Assembly (NCBI GenBank): GCA_902767015.1
Contig: CACXFV010000119.1
Location: 1-55,858 of the forward strand
Reading direction: 5' to 3'
Source of the DNA: an uncultured Lachnospiraceae bacterium
GTDB lineage: Bacteria > Bacillota > Clostridia > Lachnospirales > Lachnospiraceae
DNA length: 55,858 nucleotides
Part shown: positions 33,417 through 41,067 of the stretch, in pieces
How the letters are laid out: each line of letters begins with the position of its first letter
How positions within the stretch are numbered: the first letter of the stretch is position 1
The notes under the pieces: model-generated
What the model saw: only the letters and a program-made list of their open reading frames with translations
What the model was told of the DNA's origin: nothing
Database searches by the model: none
Translations under genes and position numbers: made by a program

Positions 33417-34376
33417 TTACTTCTCAATCATCTGAATATTGATATCCACATTCCCCGAAATTCCATCCACTCTTCCCTCATTCGTATATTGCCAATATTT
33501 AAAATTGTAGGGTGTCTGTGGAAGTAGTTCATAATCAGCGTACCATATCGGATAGTCTGATAAATCTTCAAGCTTTAAGTTATATGCCTCCCAAAGCATG
33601 TTGGCATATACCATAGGCTCATATCCGGCCTCTTTCACTCTATTACAAAATGCCACTGTGTTTTCAGTGAATTGTTCACCTGTGACATGATCCGTCCTTG
33701 CCACATCATCCAATATACTTTCAGGGTCATAAACGACAGGCAAGGTTATATGATATGCGCTGAGGTGAGCTAATACAAATTCGGCTTCTTCGATAGCCTC
33801 CGCTTCATTAACTGCCTGTGCAAAAAAGTAAACACCAACCTCAAGCCCTGCCTTCTTTGCACCTTCCACATTATTTTCAAATTCCCCGTCTAAAGATATA
33901 TTTCCTTGATGATGGGAAACATCCACACCAAGTCTTGCATAAAAGCTTTCGTCATTATAAGAGAGTTTGTCTCCCTCTCTTACAAATTTACTTAAGTCAT
34001 ATGAATGCTTTTCTATATTAGGATTGATTTCTGTTTCATACTCATTTCCAAACACATCAACAAATTTTAAAACTTCTCTATCCTGATTTTCAGCTATAGC
34101 ATCTTGGTCAGTTTCCGTATTTTGCTGTGCATAATTTTCATCCCGTTTTTTTTCTTCCTCTGTCATATTTTCATTAGAGTTTTCTGCAATTTTTAAAATC
34201 CATTTTGCACAGTTATTGCCACAATTTGACATATTATAAACAAACGAATCATCCTTAAGCATCAATATAAGAACTTTTACGCCACCAGATAACTCTTTCG
34301 GTGTAATTGCTCCCAAAACAGGACTTTCTATCACATGTGCACTGATTACTGCTGAGCTGTCGACATCCCTAATCAT
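33417..34376 (-). CDS. GH25 lysozyme fused to a DUF4869-like segment, with an internal gap in the catalytic domain
   Basis: 319 residues. Residues 1-65 are the DUF4869-like segment (ELSGGVKVLILM, NMSNCGNNCAKWILKIAE) repeated at 27952. Then comes an acidic linker, and from about 100 a GH25 muramidase: GVDVSHHQGN (Asp152), VGVYFFAQAVNEAEAIEEAE, the catalytic pair in VVYDPES (Asp217, Glu219), YEPMVYANM and YKFKYWQYTNEG-like ending. Two oddities: there is no signal peptide or membrane anchor, and the segment between HHQGN and the FENNVEGAKKAG helix lacks about 30-35 residues normally present (the DWxxVKxxGxDFAIIRxG strand). It looks like a secreted lysozyme whose 5' end was replaced by the repeat and which lost a core strand in frame. 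Probably inactive or not exported. Confidence 0.8.
   Translation of the reverse strand: MIRDVDSSAVISAHVIESPVLGAITPKELSGGVKVLILMLKDDSFVYNMSNCGNNCAKWILKIAENSNENMTEEEKKRDENYAQQNTETDQDAIAENQDREVLKFVDVFGNEYETEINPNIEKHSYDLSKFVREGDKLSYNDESFYARLGVDVSHHQGNISLDGEFENNVEGAKKAGLEVGVYFFAQAVNEAEAIEEAEFVLAHLSAYHITLPVVYDPESILDDVARTDHVTGEQFTENTVAFCNRVKEAGYEPMVYANMLWEAYNLKLEDLSDYPIWYADYELLPQTPYNFKYWQYTNEGRVDGISGNVDINIQMIEK
34183..34376. repeat. 194-bp direct repeat, copy 2
   Basis: Matches 27952-28145 in the same orientation with about 24 differences. Here it supplies the first 65 codons of the lysozyme gene; the similarity stops at the AEN junction with the acidic linker. Confidence 0.85.
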
Positions 34377-34399
34377 GTATCCTTTCAGGCATGAACCAA

Positions 34400-34578
34400 C
34401 TATCCGGTTTTATCTTTGTCCAATTTACAGAACATATCTTGCCACCACAAACTCCTATGCCACTTAACGAACAACTCCATACCTTCCCCTGACATCATCA
34501 GATTCTTCATCAAGTGAGCAATTAAACCACATTCCTTTATTTTTCAGAAATTTTTCTTTGCCGCTTATTTATTATCAT
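34400..34578 (-). pseudogene. Small unknown gene with an A-run frameshift
   Basis: From an ATG at 34578 the frame MIINKRQRKISEK stops at a TAA after GAAAAATAA. Adding one A to that A5 run gives IKECGLIAHLMKNLMMSGEG and MELFVKWHRSLWWQDMFCKL, ending KDKTG at 34400. The restored 59-residue peptide looks like real protein. A second frame across 34378-34430 (KPDSWFMPERIHD) may be the lost N-terminal part of the DUF4869-like protein. Unknown family. Confidence 0.4.
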
Positions 34579-34609
34579 CCTTTCTTATCAGAGCAATTCA
34601 TTGCATATA

Positions 34610-35083
34610 TTACAATATTTTTTCCATCCCAATCTTTTGAGGAACCAGACCACATTTTTCGTAAAATTTCATTGCGTTCTCATTGGCTGACCATACATTA
34701 AGTGTTACATTATAACAGCCTATGCTTTTTGCATATTCTAACACAAAATCATATAATGTACTTCCAATGTGCCTTCCTCTGATTTTTTCATCCACACACA
34801 AATCATCGATATACAATGTCTTTATGTCAGTCAGAATATTGTCATTGACATATTGCTTCAAGATACAAAATGCATATCCAAGCACATAATCCTTGTCATC
34901 AACACATACAAATATAGGTGTCTGATCATTACCAATAATTCCCATCAGCTGCTCCTCTGTGTATTTCGTTGCCGGTCCTTTGAACAAATCCGGTCGTCCC
35001 ACATGATGCACCATATCAACCTGCACCAGTAAATCTATGATTTTAGGCATATCTTTTCTCTCTGCTCGTCTTACTTTGTTCAT
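34610..35083 (-). CDS. GNAT family N-acetyltransferase
   Basis: 157 residues from the ATG at 35083 (MNKVRRAERKDMPKIIDLLV), which has GGAGGAG nine bases upstream; an earlier ATG at 35110 overlaps the aldehyde dehydrogenase stop and has no ribosome site. The acetyl-CoA motif is LCVDEKIRGRHIGSTLYDFV and the C-terminal motif NVWSANENAMKFYEKCGL. It follows the aldehyde dehydrogenase gene directly and is probably co-transcribed. Substrate unknown. Confidence 0.9.
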   Translation of the reverse strand: MNKVRRAERKDMPKIIDLLVQVDMVHHVGRPDLFKGPATKYTEEQLMGIIGNDQTPIFVCVDDKDYVLGYAFCILKQYVNDNILTDIKTLYIDDLCVDEKIRGRHIGSTLYDFVLEYAKSIGCYNVTLNVWSANENAMKFYEKCGLVPQKIGMEKIL

Positions 35084-35106
35084 TTGTATGTTCTCCTCCT
35101 TGCATA

Positions 35107-36522
35107 TCATCTTTCAAACAATTTTATCAATATCATCTTGTACTTATTTTTGATTCCCTCATGCGGATGCTCACGTAGTGGAAGATTAAACTGGGTTTCC
35201 CCCATCAGAACGGTGGACGGATGCGTAAACTCCCTAAATCCCCATTCTCCGTGATAAGCTCCCATACCGGAATGCCCTGTTCCATTAAACGGTACTCCCT
35301 TTACCATAATATGCAGACATACTTCATTGATACAACCTCCACCATATTGTCCTGTCGCCATCACCTGCTCTGCCCATTTTGTATCCGCAGTAAAAATGTA
35401 CAGCGCAAGACCATGCTCCCTGTCAGCAATGGTGTCCATGATTTTTTCAATCTCACTGTCCTTATATGGCACAACGGGAAGTAATGGATTAAACAATTCA
35501 TGCTTCACAATCTCCTCATCTATGTCTACCGGATAAATAATGGTCGGTGAATACTTCAATGTATCACTGTTGCCATTGCCACCAAATATAATTCTCTCTC
35601 TATACCTCTCTGCCTCATCAGCACATTTTTTATACGCATCCTTTGTGATTAATCTCGGATATTCCGGATTTGTAACCGGAGCATTTCCAATCTGCCTTAT
35701 GAATTCTGCCTTCAATTCTTTCAAAAACTCCCCGGCTATTTCTTCGGAAACGGCAATCTGATTGATATTGATGCATATCTGTCCGCTATTGCACATCTTA
35801 AAAAATGCGATCTTTCTGGCGGCGTCCTTTATATTGGCATCTTTTCTGATGACACACCAATTGCCTGTTTCACCACCCAGTTCCAATGCAACAGGTGTCA
35901 GATTTTTCGCAGCCTCTCTCATCACATGCATGCCAACCTTTGGTGAACCTGTATAAAATATTTTATCAAAGCGTTCATCGAGACATAAATCAGCCACATC
36001 ATGTCCGCCATCAATCACCGTTACATATCTGTCCGGAAAAATCTCTGCAATAATTACCTTAAGCAGCTCTGTAGAATGGGTTGATTTGGAACTTGCCTTG
36101 ATAACCGCCGTATTTCCACCTGAGATACTTGCCGCCAACACCCCTAAAGATAAGAGAAATGGGAAGTTAAAAGGGCTGATGATCAAGGTAACGCCGTATG
36201 GCATCTTGTACACTTTCGTGACAACACTGGGAAAACAGGTAATGCCGCTAAAATGCTTCTCCGGCTTTGCCCATCTTTTTAACCCTCTCATCATCTCATT
36301 AATTTCCAGAATAATCGTCCCCACATCACAAAAGTAGGCCTCGGCCCTGCTTCGTCCTAAATCTTCATAAAGTGCTTTTTCAATCTCTTTTTCATAACGG
36401 ACTACTGCTTTCTTAAGCGCCTCCAACCGCCTTATCCGCCAATCAATATCAAACGTTTTTCCTGTCTTAAAAAACGCTCTCTGTTTCTGTACAATAGTGT
36501 GTATTTCCTGCTTTGTCCACAT
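35107..36522 (-). CDS. Aldehyde dehydrogenase, class 3-like
   Basis: About 471 residues, NAD(P)-dependent oxidation of an aldehyde. The nucleophile is Cys250 in MCNSGQICININQIAV, the general base Glu lies in LTPVALELGGE, and cofactor-binding blocks are IISPFNFPF, FYTGSPKVG and EIVKHELFNPLLPV. The C-terminal PFNGTGHSGMGAYHGEWGF block is typical of class 3/fatty-aldehyde enzymes. Start: an upstream ATG at 36570 is possible, but the ATG at 36522 (MWTKQEIHTIVQKQ) has GGGAG upstream and matches family N termini. The C terminus (HPHEGIKNKYKMILIKLFER) is basic. It is operonic with the GNAT gene. Confidence 0.95.
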   Translation of the reverse strand: MWTKQEIHTIVQKQRAFFKTGKTFDIDWRIRRLEALKKAVVRYEKEIEKALYEDLGRSRAEAYFCDVGTIILEINEMMRGLKRWAKPEKHFSGITCFPSVVTKVYKMPYGVTLIISPFNFPFLLSLGVLAASISGGNTAVIKASSKSTHSTELLKVIIAEIFPDRYVTVIDGGHDVADLCLDERFDKIFYTGSPKVGMHVMREAAKNLTPVALELGGETGNWCVIRKDANIKDAARKIAFFKMCNSGQICININQIAVSEEIAGEFLKELKAEFIRQIGNAPVTNPEYPRLITKDAYKKCADEAERYRERIIFGGNGNSDTLKYSPTIIYPVDIDEEIVKHELFNPLLPVVPYKDSEIEKIMDTIADREHGLALYIFTADTKWAEQVMATGQYGGGCINEVCLHIMVKGVPFNGTGHSGMGAYHGEWGFREFTHPSTVLMGETQFNLPLREHPHEGIKNKYKMILIKLFER

Positions 36523-36711
36523 AACCTTGCTCCCTTCTGCTATTTTAGTTTCCCATTTCACTCTTTTCACTGATATCCTGATTTCTTTTCATCATTATAT
36601 CAAAATTATCCGTTATATTCTACATCTATTTACAGTTGTTCAGAGACGGAGCGTAGTACAAAAAAGTGTGCCCTGACAGGCACACTTACTTCAAGAGAAT
36701 TTGTCCGCCCT

Positions 36712-37377
36712 CTATGACATGGCTACCTTTCCGTCACTTATTTGTATGATTCTCCCCGCCCGATTTGCGATTTCCATATCATGTGTAATGATGATTACCG
36801 TCTTTCCCATGCTATTGAGTGTCTGCAATACATCTATGATTTCTCTGCCGGTCTGCGAATCCAGTGCTCCTGTGGGCTCATCTGCCAAAATGATCTTCGG
36901 TTCATTTACTAAAGCCCTTGCAATTGCCACCCTCTGTTTCTGACCACCGGATAACTTACTGACAGTCTTTTTGGATAAATCTGCTATATTGACTAATTCC
37001 AAGGCTTTTGCTACTCTTTCCTTCCTGTTATGTCTATCTTTTGAAAAATATAAAGGAATCATAACATTCTCCTCAACGGTATACTCATCAACAAGTGCAA
37101 AATCCTGCATCACAATGCCAATTTCTGCATTTCGTATGGCTGCCTTCCTGCTGCCCCTGATCTTACTGATATCCATCCCATTCAACTCATATTTTCCCAT
37201 CTCAAAACTGTCTATGCAGCCTATCAGATGCATTAAGGTTGATTTTCCTGCGCCTGATTTCCCTATAATTGATACAAATTCTCCATCTGTGATTGTCAAA
37301 TCAACATCCCGCAGTGCATAAAATTCATTGTCCCTACCTTTATGATAGACCTTTGATACATTTTCCATTTTTATCAT
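36712..37377 (-). CDS. ABC transporter ATP-binding protein (MacB/LolD type)
   Basis: 221 residues. Walker A GKSGAGKST, Q-loop MQDFALVDEYTVEENV, signature LSGGQKQRVA, Walker B ILADEPTGALD, and the H-loop IITHDME. The EFVSIIGKSGAGKS opening and short length fit the ATPases of FtsX-type mechanotransmission or export systems. It is the last gene of a minus-strand operon: secreted peptide (39784), permease (38628), permease (37432), ATPase. A GGGAGG ribosome site precedes the ATG. Confidence 0.95.
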   Translation of the reverse strand: MIKMENVSKVYHKGRDNEFYALRDVDLTITDGEFVSIIGKSGAGKSTLMHLIGCIDSFEMGKYELNGMDISKIRGSRKAAIRNAEIGIVMQDFALVDEYTVEENVMIPLYFSKDRHNRKERVAKALELVNIADLSKKTVSKLSGGQKQRVAIARALVNEPKIILADEPTGALDSQTGREIIDVLQTLNSMGKTVIIITHDMEIANRAGRIIQISDGKVAMS

Positions 37378-37431
37378 TGCCGTTCCTCCCGGTATTTCTA
37401 TCTCTTAACAGTCCTGCTGCTTTCATAATAA

Positions 37432-38631
37432 TCATTCATCCTTTAAGATATCTACTGGTGAATTTTCATGCATGACCTTGCATACCATCAGCAATGACAC
37501 AATAATGATGGCAACACACATCAATATAATAAATCCTGCCTGTCTCGCATGAATTTCTGCGTATACCCTTCCAAATATACCAAAAAGTCTGAGTATATAG
37601 ATGATAACCACACTCAAAAAAAATGCTGCTATACAATTTATGATCATCTCAAAAGTGACAAATATCATATTGTGATACCAATTCATTCCACATAGATATA
37701 ATTTTGCAAAATACTTTGTATTCAATGCAGTTTTTACAGTATTAATCCCGATGATTCCCAGGCACACCAGTATGAATGCGACCATCACAAGAGGTATGTA
37801 AGAAACATAAAGACTTCTCATCTCCCGCCTGCTCCTCTTCGATATTGCTCCTAAATCGTTTATTTCACCTATGTTTCCTTTTAACCCCGAAATCTCACTG
37901 TGATAATCATCAAGCACCTCTACATTGTATGACATTTCCTCCTCCGTAATACCATCTTCAAATCTGATAATCGGCTTATATAACCTTGTCACTACGCTAT
38001 CTTTCCATTTATCATATTCTTTCATATTGGTAATCAGAACGATTCCATCTAACTGCTCATAACTGTATGTATCGAACATCTCACTAAATTTAAAATCACT
38101 GTGCAAATAAACTTCCGTGTTATATATTTTCTGTCCATCACTAAACACTCCTGATATATAAATCTGCCTCTGCTCCTCCTCTCCATTCTGACTTGTTACA
38201 CGTACCGTTATCACATCTCCCGTCTTAATTCCCAAATTATTGTTTGAAATAACAGCGCTTATCATATCTTCACTCTGCGGATTCTCTCTAAGCCACCCGC
38301 CCTCACTTAATACCGGCTTGAAATATCTTTCCACTCTTTTATCATAAACAAGCATCTCAGCTACCTCATTATCATTTAAGCTGCAATAGGTAACACTGCC
38401 GGCGAATACCTTATCTACCCTTTGCAAGCTTTCGATACATTCATCATCAACCGTGGCTCCATAGATCCCTTTATCTCCCATATAAGGCTTTAACATCCGA
38501 TAGATCCTTGTCTGCTTTTCCATTGTACTGATCAGTATCACAGAGGACAGTATCATAGAGATGAGCAGTATAATAGAAAAAAAATTAAACCACTTATTTT
38601 TTAAATATTCTTTTACACTTAGTTGAATCAT
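37432..38631 (-). CDS. FtsX-like ABC permease
   Basis: 399 residues. N-terminal TM near 17-36 (FSIILLISMILSSVILIS), an extracytoplasmic domain of about 210 residues with a MacB-PCD-like pattern (NNLGIKTGDVITVRVTSQNG), then three TM helices: VMVAFILVCLGIIGIN, a second around MIINCIAAFFLSVVIIYIL and a last one IILMCVAIIIVSLLM. The C terminus ends NSPVDILKDE, a typical coupling motif. It overlaps the upstream permease gene by four bases (ATGA), so the two subunits are translationally coupled and probably pair as a heterodimer. Confidence 0.88.
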   Translation of the reverse strand: MIQLSVKEYLKNKWFNFFSIILLISMILSSVILISTMEKQTRIYRMLKPYMGDKGIYGATVDDECIESLQRVDKVFAGSVTYCSLNDNEVAEMLVYDKRVERYFKPVLSEGGWLRENPQSEDMISAVISNNNLGIKTGDVITVRVTSQNGEEEQRQIYISGVFSDGQKIYNTEVYLHSDFKFSEMFDTYSYEQLDGIVLITNMKEYDKWKDSVVTRLYKPIIRFEDGITEEEMSYNVEVLDDYHSEISGLKGNIGEINDLGAISKRSRREMRSLYVSYIPLVMVAFILVCLGIIGINTVKTALNTKYFAKLYLCGMNWYHNMIFVTFEMIINCIAAFFLSVVIIYILRLFGIFGRVYAEIHARQAGFIILMCVAIIIVSLLMVCKVMHENSPVDILKDE

Positions 38632-39719
38632 GTTGCTCTCCTTAGCATTTTTATTATATTGTCATCGGAACAAATAAGAGTAATAACGGAAGTAACCACC
38701 ATCACACAAATCATATAGACAACCGACAGCTTGCAATATACGGACATCGAAAATGTTTCTGTGACATTATGATATAAGTTCCTGAGATAATTTTCCATCA
38801 ATAACCGAAATATCAAAAAACCTGCTATCATATTGAAGCTGCTTACGATAAAAATTTCTGTCTCATTAATGATAAATAATTGTCGTTTGACAGCACCATT
38901 CAGTGCCAATACTGCCGCCTGCTTTTTTCTTTTATGAATAATATAGGCATACAAAAAACCGGTATCAAGTGCAATACCTATGCCAACAACTGCCGCAAAA
39001 ATCATAAAAGAATTAAGCGAAATCAACTCCTCTTCATCCTTAACCGCAAAATCATCCACCTGCACATGATCTCCAAACACATCTCCCAGTGTATCTTTAA
39101 AAGCAAGATAATCGCTTTGCCTTGGCAGTCTTTTAAAATTCAAAATAATCGTATAAACGATAACATCATCCGGACAGGCCGTAAAAGCAACCTCCAGAAA
39201 TTCAGACTTCTCCTCAAATGGTCTCTTAACAATGCCGATGACAGAGTATTTCTCACCAAACAGGCTGATTTCCTCGCCTAATTCCCCTATATTTTCACCT
39301 GCAACTACATTGGCTGACTGATTAATTTCTTCATCACTCATGAGCCGCCCCTGATCAATTTTCATATTATCCTTTATCGTTTTAGAAAAAGAAAATGCTC
39401 CCTTACTATATTCATTATGAATATTGACCATGATCCTATCACAGCTTCCCATGATATAAAAGTAATCAAGTCTGTCCTCTATGCTCTTAAGTACCTCCGG
39501 GAGACATTTCTTTACCTCTCCCATTCTTACTCCATCAAATCCCGCAGAAATCGTATAACTTTCTATGGTTAATTCCTGCTTTGCCTCCTTATAGTTACTA
39601 AATATTCCATAAACCAAATAAATGGACATAATTGCTGTTACTTGTGAAAATATAACAATATAAATGATAATATTACTCTTTAACTGACGGATAATATTCT
39701 TAAATATAATATGAAGCAT
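38628..39719 (-). CDS. FtsX-like ABC permease, first subunit
   Basis: 363 residues. TM 1 at about 16-37 (IIIYIVIFSQVTAIMSIYLV), a large extracytoplasmic domain (IMGSCDRIMVNIHNEYSKGA, SLFGEKYSVIGIVKRPFEE), then three TM helices from about 235 onward (MIFAAVVGIGIALDTGFLYA; SSFNMIAGFLIFRLLM; VYMICVMVVTSVITLIC). An intracellular AVLALNGAVKRQLFIINE stretch resembles the FtsX coupling helix. AGGAGA precedes the ATG. It lies 64 bp after the small secreted peptide gene, with a terminator hairpin between. The division of the permease into two unequal genes resembles bacteriocin-associated transporters. Confidence 0.88.
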   Translation of the reverse strand: MLHIIFKNIIRQLKSNIIIYIVIFSQVTAIMSIYLVYGIFSNYKEAKQELTIESYTISAGFDGVRMGEVKKCLPEVLKSIEDRLDYFYIMGSCDRIMVNIHNEYSKGAFSFSKTIKDNMKIDQGRLMSDEEINQSANVVAGENIGELGEEISLFGEKYSVIGIVKRPFEEKSEFLEVAFTACPDDVIVYTIILNFKRLPRQSDYLAFKDTLGDVFGDHVQVDDFAVKDEEELISLNSFMIFAAVVGIGIALDTGFLYAYIIHKRKKQAAVLALNGAVKRQLFIINETEIFIVSSFNMIAGFLIFRLLMENYLRNLYHNVTETFSMSVYCKLSVVYMICVMVVTSVITLICSDDNIIKMLRRAT

Positions 39720-39753
39720 GATATCTGTCTCCTATTCCGGTCGTTGATTAAAA

Positions 39754-39785
39754 AGAATAGAAATTGCCAAAGCAATTTCTATTCT
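39754..39785 (-). terminator. Intrinsic terminator/attenuator between peptide and transporter genes
   Basis: A perfect 14-bp stem (agaatagaaattgc / gcaatttctattct) with a 4-base loop begins inside the stop codon of the peptide gene and, on the minus strand, is followed by TTTTTAATC. Partial read-through here would give much peptide message and little transporter message, as is common in peptide-secretion operons. Confidence 0.85.
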
Positions 39786-40080
39786 ACACTATAATTGATA
39801 GTGTCAATTCATTATTCAGATATTGCCGTGTTTCAATATAAAAATATTTATTCCCACCAGAAGTATTTGTAACAGATGTATTCGCCTTTAATCCATTATT
39901 GTAATAAGAACCTGCTACATAATTTCCAACACTTCCATTATAATTTCTGCCAGCACCTTGATATGACGGATTACCTCTTTCTTTGCCAGACGCTACATGC
40001 GTTCCTGCATATACAGATATCGATGATAGCAACACAAATGTAAATACAGCAGCCATAAATTGTATAAAATTTTTTTTCAT
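39784..40080 (-). CDS. Small secreted peptide, possible bacteriocin-like product
   Basis: 98 residues. A clear signal peptide MKKNFIQFMAAVFTFVLLSS with ISVYA cleaves to a mature peptide of about 73 residues. The mature part is rich in Gly, Asn, Tyr and Ser and has no Cys: SGKERGNPSYQGAGRNYNGS, then VGNYVAGSYYNNGLKANTSV and a hydrophobic end LTLSIIV. It is the promoter-proximal gene of the ABC operon and has its own terminator. That layout resembles lactococcin-972-type loci (exported peptide, large permease, ATPase), but I do not see that family's Trp-rich signature, so this is a hypothesis. Alternatives: a cell-surface peptide sensed by the transporter. Ribosome site GGAAGGA. Confidence 0.8.
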   Translation of the reverse strand: MKKNFIQFMAAVFTFVLLSSISVYAGTHVASGKERGNPSYQGAGRNYNGSVGNYVAGSYYNNGLKANTSVTNTSGGNKYFYIETRQYLNNELTLSIIV

Positions 40081-40138
40081 AGCTAATCCTTCCTTCCATA
40101 AATAATTTCAAATATTGTTTGCAACCAATATCTGTCAT

Positions 40139-40157
40139 ATGTAAAAGCTTTTTACAT
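40139..40157. promoter_or_regulatory. 19-bp palindrome in the peptide-operon leader
   Basis: atgtaaaagctttttacat is palindromic apart from the central bases. It lies about 30-45 bp downstream of the predicted transcription start and 59 bp before the peptide start, where a repressor would block transcription. A leader hairpin is the alternative. Confidence 0.5.
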
Positions 40158-40191
40158 CAATATACAATATTTCAGTGCAATGTGTAGTCTA

Positions 40192-40221
40192 ATTATATTT
40201 CATGATGTTATACTTTGTCAA
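40192..40221 (-). promoter_or_regulatory. Sigma-A promoter of the peptide-ABC operon
   Basis: On the minus strand TTGACA (40221-40216) and TATAAT (40197-40192) are both perfect consensus hexamers, 18 bp apart. The predicted start lies about 105 bp upstream of the peptide ATG. Confidence 0.8.
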
Positions 40222-40468
40222 GCTATTTTTAATATGTATATATGATAAAATTATAAACTATATTATAATTGTATCACAAAAAAATATCAAATTTTGAACT
40301 TGTAAAAAATAACACCCTCAAATGTAAAAAATAACCTATTAAGTTTTATCCCCACTCTGTCAGTTTCCCTTTATCCTTATCATCATCCGTTAATATAGCA
40401 ACATTATAAAAAAACTCGTTCAATCTATGCTATAAATTGATAGAAACCTACTACAGGAGGACACAAAA

Positions 40469-40505
40469 CCCGTATTTCCGCAAGTAAAATTCGCAGAAAT
40501 ACGGG
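40469..40505. terminator. Hairpin terminator between lipoprotein remnant and peptide operon
   Basis: cccgtatttccgc (40469-40481) and gcagaaatacggg (40493-40505) pair with one mismatch around an 11-base loop. On the minus strand it is followed by TTTTGTG. It lies about 95 bp past the end of the lipoprotein remnant. Confidence 0.75.
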
Positions 40506-40597
40506 CTATTTTCAAGTTTTCTCAACTTATCAAAGAGTTTTGTCATATTTTTAGAGAAGTTAAGGCTGCCACCCAATGATGGCTGCAGATATTTTAT

Positions 40598-41010
40598 TTA
40601 AGGAACAACCGTTACTTCCTCATCAAAAAGAAACTTATCCCGATTCTCTTTTCCAAAATCATTGCTGTCATATATTGCAATTCCTACTTTTATTTCACTG
40701 ATTTTATCGATGCCGTCAATTCCTGCTAACGAATCATCTGTCGTATCATACGACATCGTGAAGAGACTGCACTTTCCTTTTGTAATATATGTCATACCAT
40801 CCGAACCAATCTTCTGTATCCACAATAAAATCCTCAATCACTAATTTAATAGCTTCGTTATCCACTAATGTTACATTTTTAGCTCCCTCACTGCTCTGCC
40901 CTGCTCTTCCTGCTGTTTCATTGCTGTCCTGTTCAGATTTCTTCTCCGTCTTGTCTGACTTACCGCAGGCTGCCAGACAAAATACGGAATAAATGTTAAC
41001 TTTTATACGA
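40598..41010 (-). pseudogene. Frameshifted lipoprotein gene
   Basis: On the minus strand a lipobox reads VFCLAACGKSDKTEKK and continues NVTLVDNEAIKLVIEDFIVD, then TEDWFGW in a frame that stops. The next frame gives DGMTYITKGKCSLFTMSYDT and ends EEVTVVP at 40598. Removing one G near 40805 joins them into a lipoprotein of about 130 residues. The signal peptide has no start codon in frame (a TAG precedes REYRIKVNIYSV), so the N terminus is also damaged. It lies between the helicase fusion and the peptide-ABC operon. Confidence 0.7.
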
Positions 41011-41067
41011 TATTCTCTCTATCGTGCTATCATCCTAGAAATAAATCTGCCAAATGTATGCTTATCC

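Noticed and set aside
39784-40080. Firm assignment of the secreted peptide to the lactococcin 972 family
   Set aside because: Context fits but the mature sequence lacks the expected Trp-containing signature; left as a hypothesis.
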